Shown in pieces: positions 39,577-51,377 of a stretch of DNA of 64,000 bases. A model generated the notes under the pieces. That model searched no databases, was not told the DNA's origin, and saw nothing but the letters and a program-made list of their open reading frames with translations. How positions within the stretch are numbered: the stretch's first letter is position 1; every line of letters begins with the position of its first letter. The stretch covers positions 110,713-174,712 of the forward strand of contig QNGE01000909.1 in the NCBI GenBank assembly GCA_008508345.1. The letters are read 5' to 3'. A program made the translations under genes and the position numbers. This DNA is from Paragonimus westermani (lineage: Eukaryota > Platyhelminthes > Trematoda > Plagiorchiida > Troglotrematidae).

Positions 39577-40029
39577 ATGGCAATCTATACAACAAAGTGG
39601 GGAGCATACAGCAGCAACGATCGAAAAGGCTGGCTGCAAACCCTGTCAGGTCAGATGAAGATCGGATCACCTATGTCAGAAATTGTGCTGAGGTACGATA
39701 ACGCACCGTGTCACACTGATCAGGGAAGCGTCTTTGCTGAAAATTTACATAATAGAGGAAAACTGTCAAGGCTGGCACCCCGATTTACCAATGGTGAACC
39801 CGACTGAGAACCTCCAGAGCATGGTAAAGTTAGGGTAAACGGCACCTACAGGTGCACCACGAAACGACAGTAAACTGACATCCACAAGATGTGTTAAGTC
39901 AACAAGAGTGGGGAATGCGGGACCTGGAACGAATAGTTATTCCTGACTTATGTGACGTCACCGGAGGCCATTGCGCTAGGTTTCTTGTTCATGCTGAACA
40001 ATGCTGTATGCAGACATCGAACAGTGAGA
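39577..40029 (+). pseudogene. Degraded DDE transposase (IS630-Tc1-mariner type)
   Basis: The frame beginning at 39577 contains EIVLRYDNAPCHT, with the second catalytic Asp at 39697-39699 in the family motif DNAxxH. After a one-base frame change comes PMVNPTENLQSMVK at 39788-39829, which matches the family's P-YSPxLNPIENxWSxxK block and carries the catalytic Glu at 39806-39808. The spacing of 106 bases corresponds to about 35 residues, close to the 34 of this superfamily. A third frame at 39870-40029 gives a C-terminal pattern (RDLERIVIPDL, TGGHCARFLVHAEQCC) typical of such proteins. The first Asp, the DNA-binding domain and terminal inverted repeats were not found. Frameshifts and stops show the copy is dead. 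Confidence 0.7.
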
Positions 40030-40454
40030 CTATGGAGTCACAATCATAGACCCACATCTTCTCAGTGAACGATCAATGCTGTATTCAGAGCAACCAGAAG
40101 TTGACCTACACTTCCCATTTATTGGAAGCTATTTCTGATCAAACTAAGACGTGAGAGTGTCTAAATTATGTTAGATTTTCGTCTTCCGGTTGAAGACTTG
40201 AGAACAAATAACCCACTCACATATTTTAGATGATCTAATATTTTACGTCCGTGACCGAAACTATTAAATGAACCGTTACCATCTCGCGATATTGTTTTTC
40301 CTTATTGGCTTGACGATCTCAACAATGATGTTAGATGACATAGGTTTATCACATAACATTATACTCCTTCAATAACGCTCCAACCCAGTCGATGGTGAGA
40401 ATTATGTGCAGGTGCATAAATATATAGTGAGGTGATTTTCAGGGGATGCCTGTT

Positions 40455-40735
40455 TCACTGTCCAGTTTGAGCCGGCTGGTCGGCACACACTGGTCCTGAC
40501 TATTTGTTTGACTTACCATTGTGGAGAGTACAATGTATGACCTGCGGTACCCGACTGTCAAAAATCACCCTGTGCATTATTTTGTCCAACACTGCGCGGA
40601 GCATACATATTTTGAGCATGGTGACATTCAGCGATGGACACGTATCACCGAAGCATACATTCCACTATGCACACTGGTAGTCCAAACAAACAGTCAGGGC
40701 CAGTGTACACCGACCAGCCGACTAGTCCACAAAGG
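40455..40735. mobile_element. Foldback / MITE-like element with long inverted arms
   Basis: The arm at 40473-40517 (starting GGCTGGTCGG, then ACACTGG, CCTGACT and TTGTTTG) pairs with the reverse complement of 40676-40719 with about 85% identity by eye. Weaker complementarity continues inward (AATGTATG, CGGT, CACC), so the whole ~280 bases look like one eroded palindrome. Such structures are usual for non-autonomous DNA elements or foldback elements. No coding capacity is evident: the plus-strand frame at 40521-40748 crosses it by chance. Target-site duplications were not identified. Confidence 0.55.
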
Positions 40736-41495
40736 TGACGTCTATTAAACATACCTCACTTGCCTTAGGCTTAAACCAATGCTCCCTCACTAGCAGCAAG
40801 TTGGTCAGACAAGAACGGCCCTGACAAAGACCAAGAGGACTAGGGTGTGTGTGCCTGCAAGTACGCCTTGAGCCAGCAGACGTTCAATGAACTCTACACC
40901 AAGAGAGATGAGGTTCACTGGTCTACAGATGAATGGCAGCTTGCAGAAAATGAGTGCCTTTTTCCACTCTGTTGGAATTCGGTTTTGTTGCCGAGAGAAG
41001 TTAAACATTTGAGTTTGTGTGACTGTGTGTATATCCATATCAGTATATTTATTCTACTTCTGTAATGACTGCATCGGCCATCATCGTGGTCATTGACAAT
41101 TAATCCGCTCTTCTTTTCAGATACTTGAATGTCTGTGGTCTTCTACCCATTCTTTTCTCCGGCTTTGTTGATGTAATGTGTGATGAATGGTCTGCCTGGC
41201 TTTTCATAGTCCGACGAGAACTTTGCTTTTAATCCCTATCTTATTTAGGTTGCACTAACCTGCACTCCTATACTGCAACGCTTCTTGTATTACACTTCAA
41301 AAATCTTTCTTCTCAGTGTAGATCTCGTCATTGCAGATTCTCTCTGTTTAGTTTCCGAGAGATAAGAGTTTCCTGTCCTTATTAGCCAATCAGGTGGCTA
41401 ACCAGCATTGGCCGGCTGTACAGAAAGGCCCCATTGGCACACCTCCCAGTCTTATTCCTTCGGGTTTACACTGGATACGTGGTGTGTTGGTGGAA

Positions 41496-41526
41496 CTGCA
41501 ATTGGTGCAGCGCAAGCCAATTGCAG
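41496..41526. repeat. Perfect 10-bp stem, 11-base loop hairpin
   Basis: CTGCAATTGG at 41496-41505 pairs with CCAATTGCAG at 41517-41526. The half-arms are themselves partly palindromic (CAATTG). An uncalled base (N) lies seven bases after the hairpin at 41533, which may reflect sequencing trouble at the structure. Confidence 0.8.
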
Positions 41527-41532
41527 TGATGG

Positions 41533-41533
41533 N
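41533..41533. other. Ambiguous base (N)
   Basis: The only non-ACGT base noticed in the window. It introduces an unknown residue in any frame across it and marks a site of uncertain assembly or base call. Confidence 0.95.
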
Positions 41534-44500
41534 AGTACAGCGAATATTGTAATGAAATCACTGATTCTGCATAGAGCACGTGCTTCGACTGAAAACCCTG
41601 ATACAACGTGAGATATCTCGATCGGTCCACCGTGTCAATGACCCTGACTGGCCACTACACAATATACTTGCACTGCGATCTGGAAGGCGCTAACATTCGT
41701 TAAGTCACCACGTTGATTCAACGTTCCCAGAGATGATTTTGTTGGTCGACAGATATGTTGGGAAACACGATTTGGCTGCTGTCAACGAGTATGCTATAAT
41801 TATCTTCTTATATGCTAGCTGATGTCTTTTGCAATATGTTTACTGGTGATTCCATCAGGGGTCTATAGTGTTACTGGTTTTCAGTCCTCGAAATATTAGC
41901 AGGTCATAGGCTACTGATTGGACATTAAAAAACATTACAAACGGGTTACACATGTGGTACGGCCTAGGAGGCTGACCACCCACCTCTGCTGTAGCGGCGT
42001 CAGTTAGCAGGTGGCTGCTAGCAGCTATTGGGCTATGCACCTTACAGAAGTACACTCGCCCATCTGTATATTGTATGCAACCTTCCGGTCTCTCAAAATC
42101 GCACAGAATACGTTTAACTCAGTAAAAAACGGAAGTCAGAAGTGCACAGGCGGATTCGAGTCAAGTTCCAAAGTAAATTGTGTGTTAAATTTTAACGCTC
42201 ACGGTTCTATCTATGATGCCTGATGAGAAATACAACGCCGTAGTAAATTCCCTTGTTTTTATGACGTGCTGCTGCACTGCGCAACGAAATGCAAACACCT
42301 ACAGAAATCCGGATTTTGTTACTTTCCCCATCCTGAACGTACCTTGCAGTCGTCGTTTTGTGAGTTGAACAAAAAAGGCAAAGTATCTTATTGGACTTTG
42401 ACGATTCCCAAGAGCTGAGAGTGCAGTGAACTATGACTGAAGGGGATAAGAACATTCACGTTAATTACAGGGCAAAAAAGCGAGTCGGCATACTTCCTTT
42501 TGCAGTAAAGACAGTGCCAATGACCGAATTGACCCTAAACGTGTGAAAGTCATGTAAAAAATATAGTCGGTAACATAGTTTTTAGGTGGAAATATATTTT
42601 TGTGACAAGTTGACGCGAATGCGCCATAGAGATATCTCTAGATGTCGAAACTGCATGGAGCGCGATAACATTTTTAGATGTCATTTTATCACATCTATCA
42701 CTAACTCTCGTTATCACACCTCGGATTGTTAAGCCCACTTGAGAAGTGATAGTTCACGCCCATCTGAAATCACGCGAAGTTGACTGCTATGCTGTGTTGT
42801 TTGAGCTGAGAAACGCACAGAAATAATGTCCAGTCGAGCACATTCTGGGTGCCAGATTACAAGCGATCTATTATACACAACTGGCCAACTTTAAAAATGT
42901 ATGTACCTTAGAACAATGGTGTCTGTCAGGTTAATCTCGATATATCCAGCAGCTCAGTGGATCCGAATGTCTGAGGTACTTCTAAGAGAACTAATAACGG
43001 TAGTGACATTTATGACTGTAAAACTAGACAGCCAGTATGTCTACCACTGTGCAGTCCACACATGGTTTTGATCAGATACTTTCAACTAGCAACACCAGCC
43101 TGGTGAACTTAACTGATCGAACGTTTGGCGTTTCATCTCCTTTGGACAGAATCGTGCCAAATTAACAGACCACAGATACAATTGTGTCAAAATTACATGG
43201 TTTGGCATGCTTTTAGAGTTTGGCAGCCTCACTAATATCAATTGGTTTATACTGTTCCCCAGAACCGAAGCTAGACACCCCCATCCAAAGTGCAAGACTA
43301 GTTGGGTTATCCACATAACTTAAGTGACCTAATTAACTAGTTGCACGAGGTTATGAAGATGATGGTGTGACCGTGTGGCTCGACCTTCGATAATCTCGAT
43401 CTTGCAGCCTGCACGCAACAAGATTGTGTTTAGCTCTCAACCTTATCCGAACTTTCTTTTCAACCATAACGCTCACAGTCGCTCTTCACAATGTTTGAAA
43501 TTACGTGCCACATAGACGCCATCTGAAAATCGGCTTGATGTTGTTCGTAACTGTTTGCGTACTACACAATTACGACAAAGAAACATCCAGTGGATAACAG
43601 CCGGCGAACAACCGCAGACATGGCATCAATGCATAGGAAAAGTTTCTCTTTTAACTTGATTTGAGAAGAAGCGTCACTATCACGTCCCTCAGGCTGACAC
43701 TGACAATCATATCGAGCCCTGTCACCTCGGCAGTGCCCTCTCCACAGTTCGGTTACATTTCCGGTGGATAAGGCTAAATTCGCTTTCCTACAACACACAA
43801 GAGAAACATGTCAACCCATTATTTTAAGACGGAAGCTGCTCTGCCGAGACAATCCTGTGCACAGGCCGAACCACAGTCCTTAAAATCTGAGAAGCCTCGG
43901 AAGTAATAGTTATCAGGCGACTGAGGTTCGAAAGACAATTGAATGAAAATATGTGACCAAACAGGGTGTGTCCTATGTGGTGGACTGAACGGCAGGTAGA
44001 AGGGGTGGCCCGTTTGTCGGATCAGATGCACTGTATGAAGAGAGGTGGGCATATCCCAAGCAATGGTTGCTCAGTAATCTCTTTCAAAATAAGTGCTTTT
44101 TTCATCCACTGACACATTAACCAAAGTTGACATTGTCTTTCGCTATAAGCACCCTTGTTAAATCTCAATACACTCAGTACTGGGTGTGAAAATGTCGATG
44201 TCTGTGTTGGTCTAGCGTGTTACCTACCAACATTTGGTATGCTTTTCAGAATAATTCATTTAAATGAACGTAATCTAGTCACGCACTTTTGTCGTATGCT
44301 AACACTGGGCACGTAACACTGTGTACTGTTAGAGCTCGTCCATATCCATTTGCTGACTAATGCAGTTGTGTTTATTTTGTGATAAATGAGGTAGTCATGA
44401 TAAACAGATCACTACATCAATTCACTTCTAACCTTCTCAGATATAATTTATGAATAGCATAAGTATAAGTACAGCGGCCTTTAGATAAGTCAGCAAAAGT

Positions 44501-45159
44501 ACGGATGGGTCTAGTACGTCGGTGATACTCGCACCCAAACCAACAGTAGGTAAAGGTCACCAGTCACTTTTTTTTACACAGGTAGTGCAAGTTGCTGAAT
44601 ATCACACGATAGAGCTCCAATATACTTTACAATATGTGTGTGTTCAGAACCTCCGCCAAAATGGAAAACGTTGGTGCATCCTTCGACTTGTGTCCTCTGG
44701 GTTATAGCTGTTATACGATTGGGCATGTGGAGTTTTGCCCACATCGTGTATCACTCACCTTCTGATGCTTTATCACGTTTTTCAACCAGTCTGGCACGTT
44801 TCTTTACCCGGGATTTTGTTGTTAGTCCTGTTCCGTCAACGTGAACGTGCTTGTAACCACAGAAACGATAGAAAAGATGACAAGCAGAAGACATAAAACT
44901 TCGATTTCTGACAGAAATCAGGATCAATGTGATGATTTATGGGAAAACAACTCGTTTTCCACGTTGAACGATCTTTCGTAGATGCCCATTCACTTGCGAT
45001 TTAGTTCTACCGTTTACCGTAGAATCAGTAGAGTTCCTAGCCCAGCGTTCACTTTGACGGCACTAAATGGAAGTGTACAGAATCGCTATGTGGCTCAAGC
45101 TGCTGGATGGCAGTATGATTATTGTTGGGTACGGTAGTAAAAGCGTTGTGTCTAGTGGT

Positions 45160-45235
45160 CAAAATTCGTCGGAAGCACATGACCGGTTTCGTGGTTGTTG
45201 TCGCTCATCAGGTGCCCGTTTCCAACCAGTAGTCT
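45160..45235 (-). other. Hammerhead-ribozyme-like core sequence (degenerate)
   Basis: On the minus strand, in order: GGAA...GGGCAC, CTGATGAG (45211-45204), ten bases, CGAAACC (45191-45185), GGTC (45184-45181), then ATGTGCTTCC. These are the invariant hammerhead elements CUGAUGA, GAAA and the cleavage triplet GUC in the right order. Flanks could form stem I (GCAC with GTGC, GGAA with TTCC) with small bulges. Against function: the stem II segment (CGACAACAACCA) cannot pair with itself, and stem III is only a palindromic ACCGGT without a loop. It is therefore at best a decayed or dimer-dependent ribozyme, possibly a chance match. Confidence 0.3.
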
Positions 45236-47390
45236 TAAAATCCAACTCCGCCATGTCTGAGGTAAACGGCACAACTAACACACGAATGGGTTAGCGCCTA
45301 CAAATTCCAGTATCTGCCGTCTCAACAGCAGGATGTGTGGTCGAGGTTCACCTCGTTTGTCTACATGTTGAGTGGAAACGGCTAACAGACCGGCCGTGTG
45401 CTTCCGATAAGGTCTGACCGGCAAGCACGCATCACCTATGCTGTTTCCCGATCCTACCCACCAAAATAGTGTGTAAAAGGGTCGGTTAACCCATCCCGGA
45501 TATATGTTAATCAAACGCTGTTCAAATGGATCTACTGAACTTTCGGTATACAACAGGCCGGTAACACATAAAAGGTCACGTGTTTTATACGGTATCCAGA
45601 ATACACTGAAGCGTTGGACCGCAAGTCAAATGGATGGTGATACGTGAAACTATTCGCGCCAACTACACTGAACATATGGTTAGAGAATAGATCAATGTCA
45701 TTTCTTCAAAAACAACAGCTCTGTAACTGTCAAGGAGTGCAGTCTGCACAGCATCATCTTGCAAAGGCGACATCTTAATAGACATTTCTGTTCTGGTCAT
45801 AAAATGAATTCATTTCACAGTTCGATTTTTGTCTGCTCTACTTAAATGGCTGAACTGGTCTCATTGTTTGGATTATGTACGAAAGGCCTCTTTTGTTTGA
45901 AGAACAGCTTATCTTTCCTCTATTTTTTTGAAACAGTTTATTGTACTCTTTTAAAATTTGTTTTTTGTACACTTTATGCGAGGCGCACAGAAAGTTGCAT
46001 TAGGATAAATATTTTCTACAGTCCGTTCGAAATATCCCACTATCTTGTGAAACAGCACGACTGTCACCGACCTGTTTATGTCCAAAGTTGATATCATTGT
46101 ATTCTTCGGAAGTACTTTTGCTTGACAAGAACGAAAATATTTGTGGTAGGCCAACCCAGTGTGAAACAGCGAGAAACAGGAATATCTGACTGACGACAAA
46201 GTTCACCGAGTCATTTAGTACAGTAAAATTCTGAGCACATTGCCAGTTGAGTTTGACTCTTTTGACCCGAAGGAGGTGCTGCCGATCACGCCAACTCCGA
46301 GCACACTTCTAGGTTCGAATACGTCACATATAACTGTACGAAGCGAGTTATTCTAATTATGCGTAGAAATATAACAGATAAAATTATGTAATACGCTACA
46401 AACCTATGTTGGGTGATAACCTGCCTTGTTTTCAAACCCTCCGAAGTGGGCCGTACAAGCCTTATACACCGTTCCCGGGCTCATGCCTTCTTGCTTACAT
46501 CACATGCAGAGTGCACGAGTGGAACTACAGGTGTTAGTGTTACTTCTGGTCATACTGTCTTGCAAGCGTCTACGTCCGTTAGCTCCAACATTTATGACAC
46601 GATAATCCGGATATAAATGTCCACACAAATGTACACATACAAAGAATGGGGTAGTGTTAAACCGAAGCAAAGTTGAAGGTAATAGTCGTATGCCATCAGT
46701 CGAGTTATTTGAGAAAGAAAAGAAAACTATCCTCGTCAACAGATAAACCGGAGAATGTGGTTGGGATAGCGGGAACATTCACAGTTATAATTTGCAAAAC
46801 ACACTTACAAGATGACTTAGCAAACATCTTTGTCATTTTGCTCTGTAAATATTAAACTACACATTAGGAGTTTATTCGACTGTTCAGTTTGCTTACAGCA
46901 GTTTGTGACCGTGCATGCCTTTTGCCTTCTGCTCATTTTACGGATACAACATGGTAAACTTCTTATTTAAATTAACTATAGCGCTACCTTACATGGTAGT
47001 AAAATGTAAGCAGAGAAGCACTACTAACTCTGAGTGTTTATCATATCCGACCAAGATAGTCTACTTCTCTCGTATCCCAGAAAACACCATTATTCTTTTA
47101 CGTTCTGTCCGGGATGAAACAGTCGTAAATTAGATAGAACCGTTTTGTAGAATTTATGAAGAACTTATAGCGAAACCAAACCGACCGTCTACAATATAGG
47201 TATTGACAGGCTTTGGTGGCACATAGAACACAACTCCTTTGGGTATTCTCCCGACACACTCACGTTGTGCAGACGAATGTGACAGTTGTAAAACAGGAAT
47301 ATGCTGTTTGTAGCATTACGACGTTTCCGTCTGTTTTGTTTCCTTGTGTGCGCGTGCGCACGCGAACTCGTCCCAACAACCCCGATACAG
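45236..47390. other. No recognised gene; GC-richer minus-strand frame at 45275-45553
   Basis: The 92-codon minus-strand frame 45275-45553 adjoins the hammerhead-like segment and shares its higher GC, so both may belong to one unidentified repeat on the minus strand. The rest has short chance frames. The segment just before 47391 would be intron if the exon call below is right. Confidence 0.4.
47345..47364. repeat. Alternating purine-pyrimidine tract
   Basis: TGTGTGCGCGTGCGCACGCG, strict alternation over 20 bases with many CG steps. Such sequence can adopt left-handed (Z) DNA. It lies 26 bases before the proposed splice acceptor at 47390. Confidence 0.8.
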
Positions 47391-47463
47391 AAAGCCTATT
47401 CAAACTGGTAGGCCACCTGATGAGCAATCGTCAACGCAACCGACTGGCTGAAGCATATCAGCG
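47391..47463 (+). CDS. Candidate exon, annexin-repeat-like
   Basis: Bounded by an AG at 47389-47390 (GATACAG) and a strong donor GTAAGC at 47464. The exon codes for about 24 residues, including SLFKLVGHLMSNRQRN and RLAEAYQR. The pattern LxxLV...SNxQRxxLxxAYQ is that of helices A and B of an annexin repeat (family: DExxLIxILxxRSNxQRQxIxxAYK), with one extra residue before SN. Annexins bind membrane phospholipid in a calcium-dependent way, and real annexin genes often have a boundary near this point. The exon ends two bases into an Arg codon (CG). The calcium-binding loop upstream is not seen, and no further annexin repeat was found in the window. The similarity is short, so the name is tentative. 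Confidence 0.35.
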
Positions 47464-47954
47464 GTAAGCAGATGCGTACGGCCGGTCAATACACCAACGT
47501 TTGCCCGCGCTTACTGTCGCACCCGTGACACGTGCAGGCGGATAGATTGACGGACCTACGCGGACAGTCTTATACCTGCTATTGGATAAGCAAACATGGG
47601 AAAGCACGCACGCACTCACAGGGCAAACACTCCGTTCTGCGTGCACAAGCACAAACAAAATGCTACAAACCAACGCACGTACAGCCCGTGTCGGGAGCAC
47701 TCGTGATGGTCGGCGGAGCCGATAAACTGACGCCGTGTGACCAGTCCGAACGAAGTCGTTGAAATAGTAGCCGCTGGTCAGATAAAAACGGGTTTGTCGG
47801 CTGTTTCCATGTTCGAAAAAACGGTTACAAGTGGAGTGGCTATGTCATTCCGTTAAGTGTGCTCGTTTGCTCTTACTTGCGTCAACCATTATGTGATTCG
47901 GGAATTTATATGCACCTAGCTAAAACTACGCGCAACCAATCTTTACCCTTACAG

Positions 47955-48487
47955 GATTTATATTTTCGCATGTGGCTCGCTTACCGAATCTATGAAGTCC
48001 CAACAACCACGGCAACCACCGGAACGTGGTATAGACCAAACTAGACCGGATGTATATCATCACACAACGCATCGAAAACAACTGGAAACCTCTACCTCCC
48101 AGATAGGGCAGACCAGTAAAACAGGTCAGCAGTGCAAGCAAAATGTGAGTGTGAAGTCTGGAGTGCCGGAACGAAAACCGCTTATTGTAACTCGTACATC
48201 CAACACGACGACAACGACGACGACAGATACTCGTAGAGTGCGAACAGGTCCGGTGAAAACCAACCCTAAAATGTTCGTGCCCGTCTCATCCAAAATGGAT
48301 TTAACGCAGGACGTGACTGGGAAAGGTAGAGCTGCTGATGCTGTACACAAAACTGCCTACCTTTTACCGAATGTTCAGAATCAGGGATCCAAGATTCACC
48401 CGTCCTCTTTGGACTCAACCACAAGCACGTTAACCACAGACAGCCAAGAACAGGAACTCCGACTGAACTCTGAGGATGTAATTCACG
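47955..48487 (+). CDS. Candidate 533-bp exon, disordered Thr/Gln/Ser-rich protein
   Basis: An acceptor (TCTTTACCCTTACAG, ending 47954) and a consensus donor (GTAAGT at 48488) frame an open reading frame of about 177 codons, among the longest in the window and longer than expected by chance at this AT content. The first base completes the CG left by the exon at 47391-47463 to give Arg, so the two can be spliced in frame across a 491-bp intron. The protein is hydrophilic and low-complexity, rich in Thr, Gln, Ser, Lys and Pro (SQQPRQPPERG, a run of seven Thr from ACG/ACA repeats, TTSTLTTDSQEQELRLNSED), so intrinsically disordered. I recognise no domain. If the join is real, this would be a linker inserted after a helical repeat. 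The minus-strand frames here are shadows. Confidence 0.5.
48203..48224 (+). repeat. ACG/ACA trinucleotide tract coding poly-Thr
   Basis: An interrupted ACG run within the candidate exon, in frame to give seven threonines. It is a likely source of length variation between individuals. Confidence 0.75.
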
Positions 48488-50554
48488 GTAAGTAGTGTTG
48501 CCCACTGGCCTGAACTTTGTTTGTCTTTGCTGGCTGCCATGAGTCTTTAGGCCTTGGAGATAAGTTTGTCCTTCTTGAAATTTCCGATAAGTAATCAGGG
48601 ATTCTGCTTGTCACAAGTCAAAACACCACTCCTTTTTTTACAACAGTTTGTGCAATTCGAATAAAATATAAACTCAACTGGACCACCCTATAAGAAATCG
48701 TCAGACGTCAGATTCTTTCTTGCAATACACGTCTCTGTTCAGATTCAGGATAGAAACTCGACCTGCGTGCAGGTCGCGCGAACCATCGCGGACATTATCC
48801 ATGAATTATCGCATTTAAGCGTGCAGCTGGTATCTAAGTGATTTGTGCTCACAATGTAGATCATGTAGATCATGTAGATCTCGGGGCTTGAAGCGTTGTT
48901 AATTTGGTATGACTCATTTGCTGGAGAATTAGTTATTATACAGAACCTTAGTATGAGTAGCCCGTTTATATGTCTGTGATAAGCGCCCTACTTAAGTGAA
49001 TGAGACTCAGTTGTTGTTTGTCTTCCTTCCACATTGCTTCCACAGTGTTTCACTTGTATGATAGGCGCACTTACAGGAGCACCTACATAGCTCGCAGATA
49101 TGCTTTCGGATTAGAAATACCGTTCTTGCTTCACTGGCTCCGACAGCTCGCACAGGTTCTCCGAATACAAATTCACTGTTTGTCACACGGCGCACTTTCA
49201 CTCACTCCAAACCAGTATCGAGGCAGCAGCCAGGTGGCCCCGGGATGAGTGCTATATTAGTGATGCTCAGTCCCGTAAGGTGTTAACTACTTTCAAGATT
49301 AAGCCAACAGGGTGATGATACTCTGTGATTAGATAAGCTATCGGAAACAGCTCAAATTCGTGTTCGATGGCAACCGTATTGTGATAAAATGCCTTTCTTT
49401 CTGGGAAACTGTCACCGACATTGTTTGTGCGCGTTGCCTATCGTTATGTTACCTACAGCTTTTGCCCACAAGTTCCTGAGTACCACCGACTGCCTACTTT
49501 CCGTTTCAACAGAAACTACGTTTGGTTGATGCATTGTAAGTCAGGCATTGCAAATCAGTTTGCATATAAAGCCTTCACAAAAACAATAAAGTATGCTTAC
49601 AAAATCATTTTGCCTTAGGCCATTATCCGTGTGTTACTAAATTAGGTAAGCGGGTTGAGGAGATATTAAACGTTTCCTGATTACTTGAGCCGAAATATAC
49701 GGTAAACAGCTCGTACAATGAGATCTAAAACTAAATGATTGGTCCGGTTTAGGCAAACGTATTGTGACTTCAAATAGCGAGACCATTCCACAGGTTCCCT
49801 AATAAACTTGTAAAGTTAATACACTGTAGTTCTGTTTAGTCCCATCTCAAGCAAAATGCTAAGTCGTTTTTATTAGATTTTTCATAGCCACAGTGGTAGA
49901 TGAACAATCTGAACCCTCTCCTGGATACCAGGTGGTTACGACCAGTAGGATATTTGCTTTCTGGTTTACTGATCTGGTCATCCGGCAGGTCACGGCAAAT
50001 TACGTCGTAGAGCAATTTTAGCAAACATGTTTTCACTCACATCTCACTAGTTAAAAAGCGAAAGTACTAAACACAAAATGCATGTCTGAGAATTGAGCAG
50101 GATTCACATTGTTGCCTTGTCTCCTTCATGCCTACGGAACTCAATGGGATTTTACCGTACCCATATCGACGAATGAAACCAGTCTTCGAGGGAATTAGAA
50201 TCCTTGATGCATGCACATAATCAGATCGTTGCTAAAACTCTGACAACTGGTTGCTGACCGGTTTTGTGGATCCGTTTGGTGCACGCTGAAAAGTAATCCG
50301 TTATACTGACGTAAAGCTGGTTTTGATCAGCAGCGGTTAAACACAATAAATTTAGGTAAAAAGGAAGCGAAAAATTGGATTAACCTCTTACTTCATGCTG
50401 AATGAGCGTATGATGTTTCTACAGGTACCTGTGTTGTCGTTCGTGATATATCCTCGTGGTCCTGTTCACAGAAGGCACGATTTGACGTAAAGTTAGATCA
50501 GCCAAAGTAGCCAAACTCAAAGCGTCACAGTGGATTGTAAATAGGTTCATTATC
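48488..50554. other. No recognised gene
   Basis: This would be intron downstream of the 48487 donor. Frames at 49000-49248 (+) and 49007-49201 (-) overlap and are not recognised, though CAG acceptor-like sites occur at about 49044 and 49100. A triple 9-base tandem repeat lies at 48854-48880. Confidence 0.45.
48854..48880. repeat. Three tandem copies of ATGTAGATC
   Basis: Three perfect consecutive 9-base units. A minisatellite seed with no other obvious role. Confidence 0.85.
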
Positions 50555-50830
50555 CCCGAACAGCAGCTTCTGATAGCTCTGACAAAATTGAACACCACCC
50601 ACGGTTAGTAATAAACTTTGAGCTCAGATCAGCCGTTCGGCTAGCCCAGTTGAAATGGAAACGGCAGACTAGGATTTCACTCTTATCAGATCTGATCGGC
50701 AGTGTATCTCCCCGTCCGGACCGGAGCTTGCATTCCGGTCGTTGTGTGTGTGAGGCGGTCGTGTTAGCCACATTGTAATTATTCCCACAACGAGCATGAT
50801 GGCATAACCAGATCCAAAGCTCAAACACAA
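50555..50830 (-). repeat. Perfect inverted repeat, left arm (276 bp)
   Basis: Its reverse complement is identical, base for base, to 51397-51672 (checked row by row). Matching continues inward only patchily (two mismatches in the next seven bases) and stops sharply outward. The arm is richer in G+C than its surroundings and carries, on the minus strand, most of a 114-codon open frame (50550-50894) that is the copy of the frame in the right arm. Transcription across both arms and the 566-base spacer would give a long double-stranded hairpin RNA. Confidence 0.97.
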
Positions 50831-51377
50831 CATCATGTGTATAGTGTTCGGATTTGTGTATCATTTCGAGGGAGTAAACGGATTCACCATACACACTAAC
50901 TCACATCAAAACTGTGTAGAGTGGAACGCACTGCCTCACTTCATTGTAGTTTCTAACCGGGCCAAACCGCGTACACGCCATTTGTAACATGAAACCCCAC
51001 CTAGAGCTTGTTTCGCCAACTTTCACTACTCAAACTCGCCAGCCAATGCAATTCACACATAAAAATAGACGAATGATCAAAATCAAGTCTTAAGCACTCA
51101 CCGGTTTATTATGAAACAACAGATAGTGCACTAGTAGGAATAAATAGACCTGATGAAAACGAACATAAATGTTACCAAGTACTTTTGTGTACAACATTTG
51201 TTTGCAGACAGAATAAACCGTTCCCATACAAACATCAGAAATTGAAGGGTTCTAGGTGCCTCAAACCACCTCATGCGGATCAGTATCCCACCGTCAGATC
51301 TTTGGATCTATGCATAAAGAGAACAGTCATTCAGTCTCTCACCAGCAGCGCGTCACTAAACTCTGCTAAGCAACAGA

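Larger units (their letters stand above)
40736..45159. other. No recognised gene
   Basis: Only short unrecognised frames on both strands (for example 43562-43798 and 43819-44052 on the minus strand, in a locally GC-richer patch). A perfect 10-bp hairpin lies at 41496-41526, and an ambiguous base at 41533. Confidence 0.5.

Noticed and set aside
43562..43798. EGF-like Cys pattern on the minus strand
   Set aside because: Only three closely spaced cysteines and no EGF spacing.
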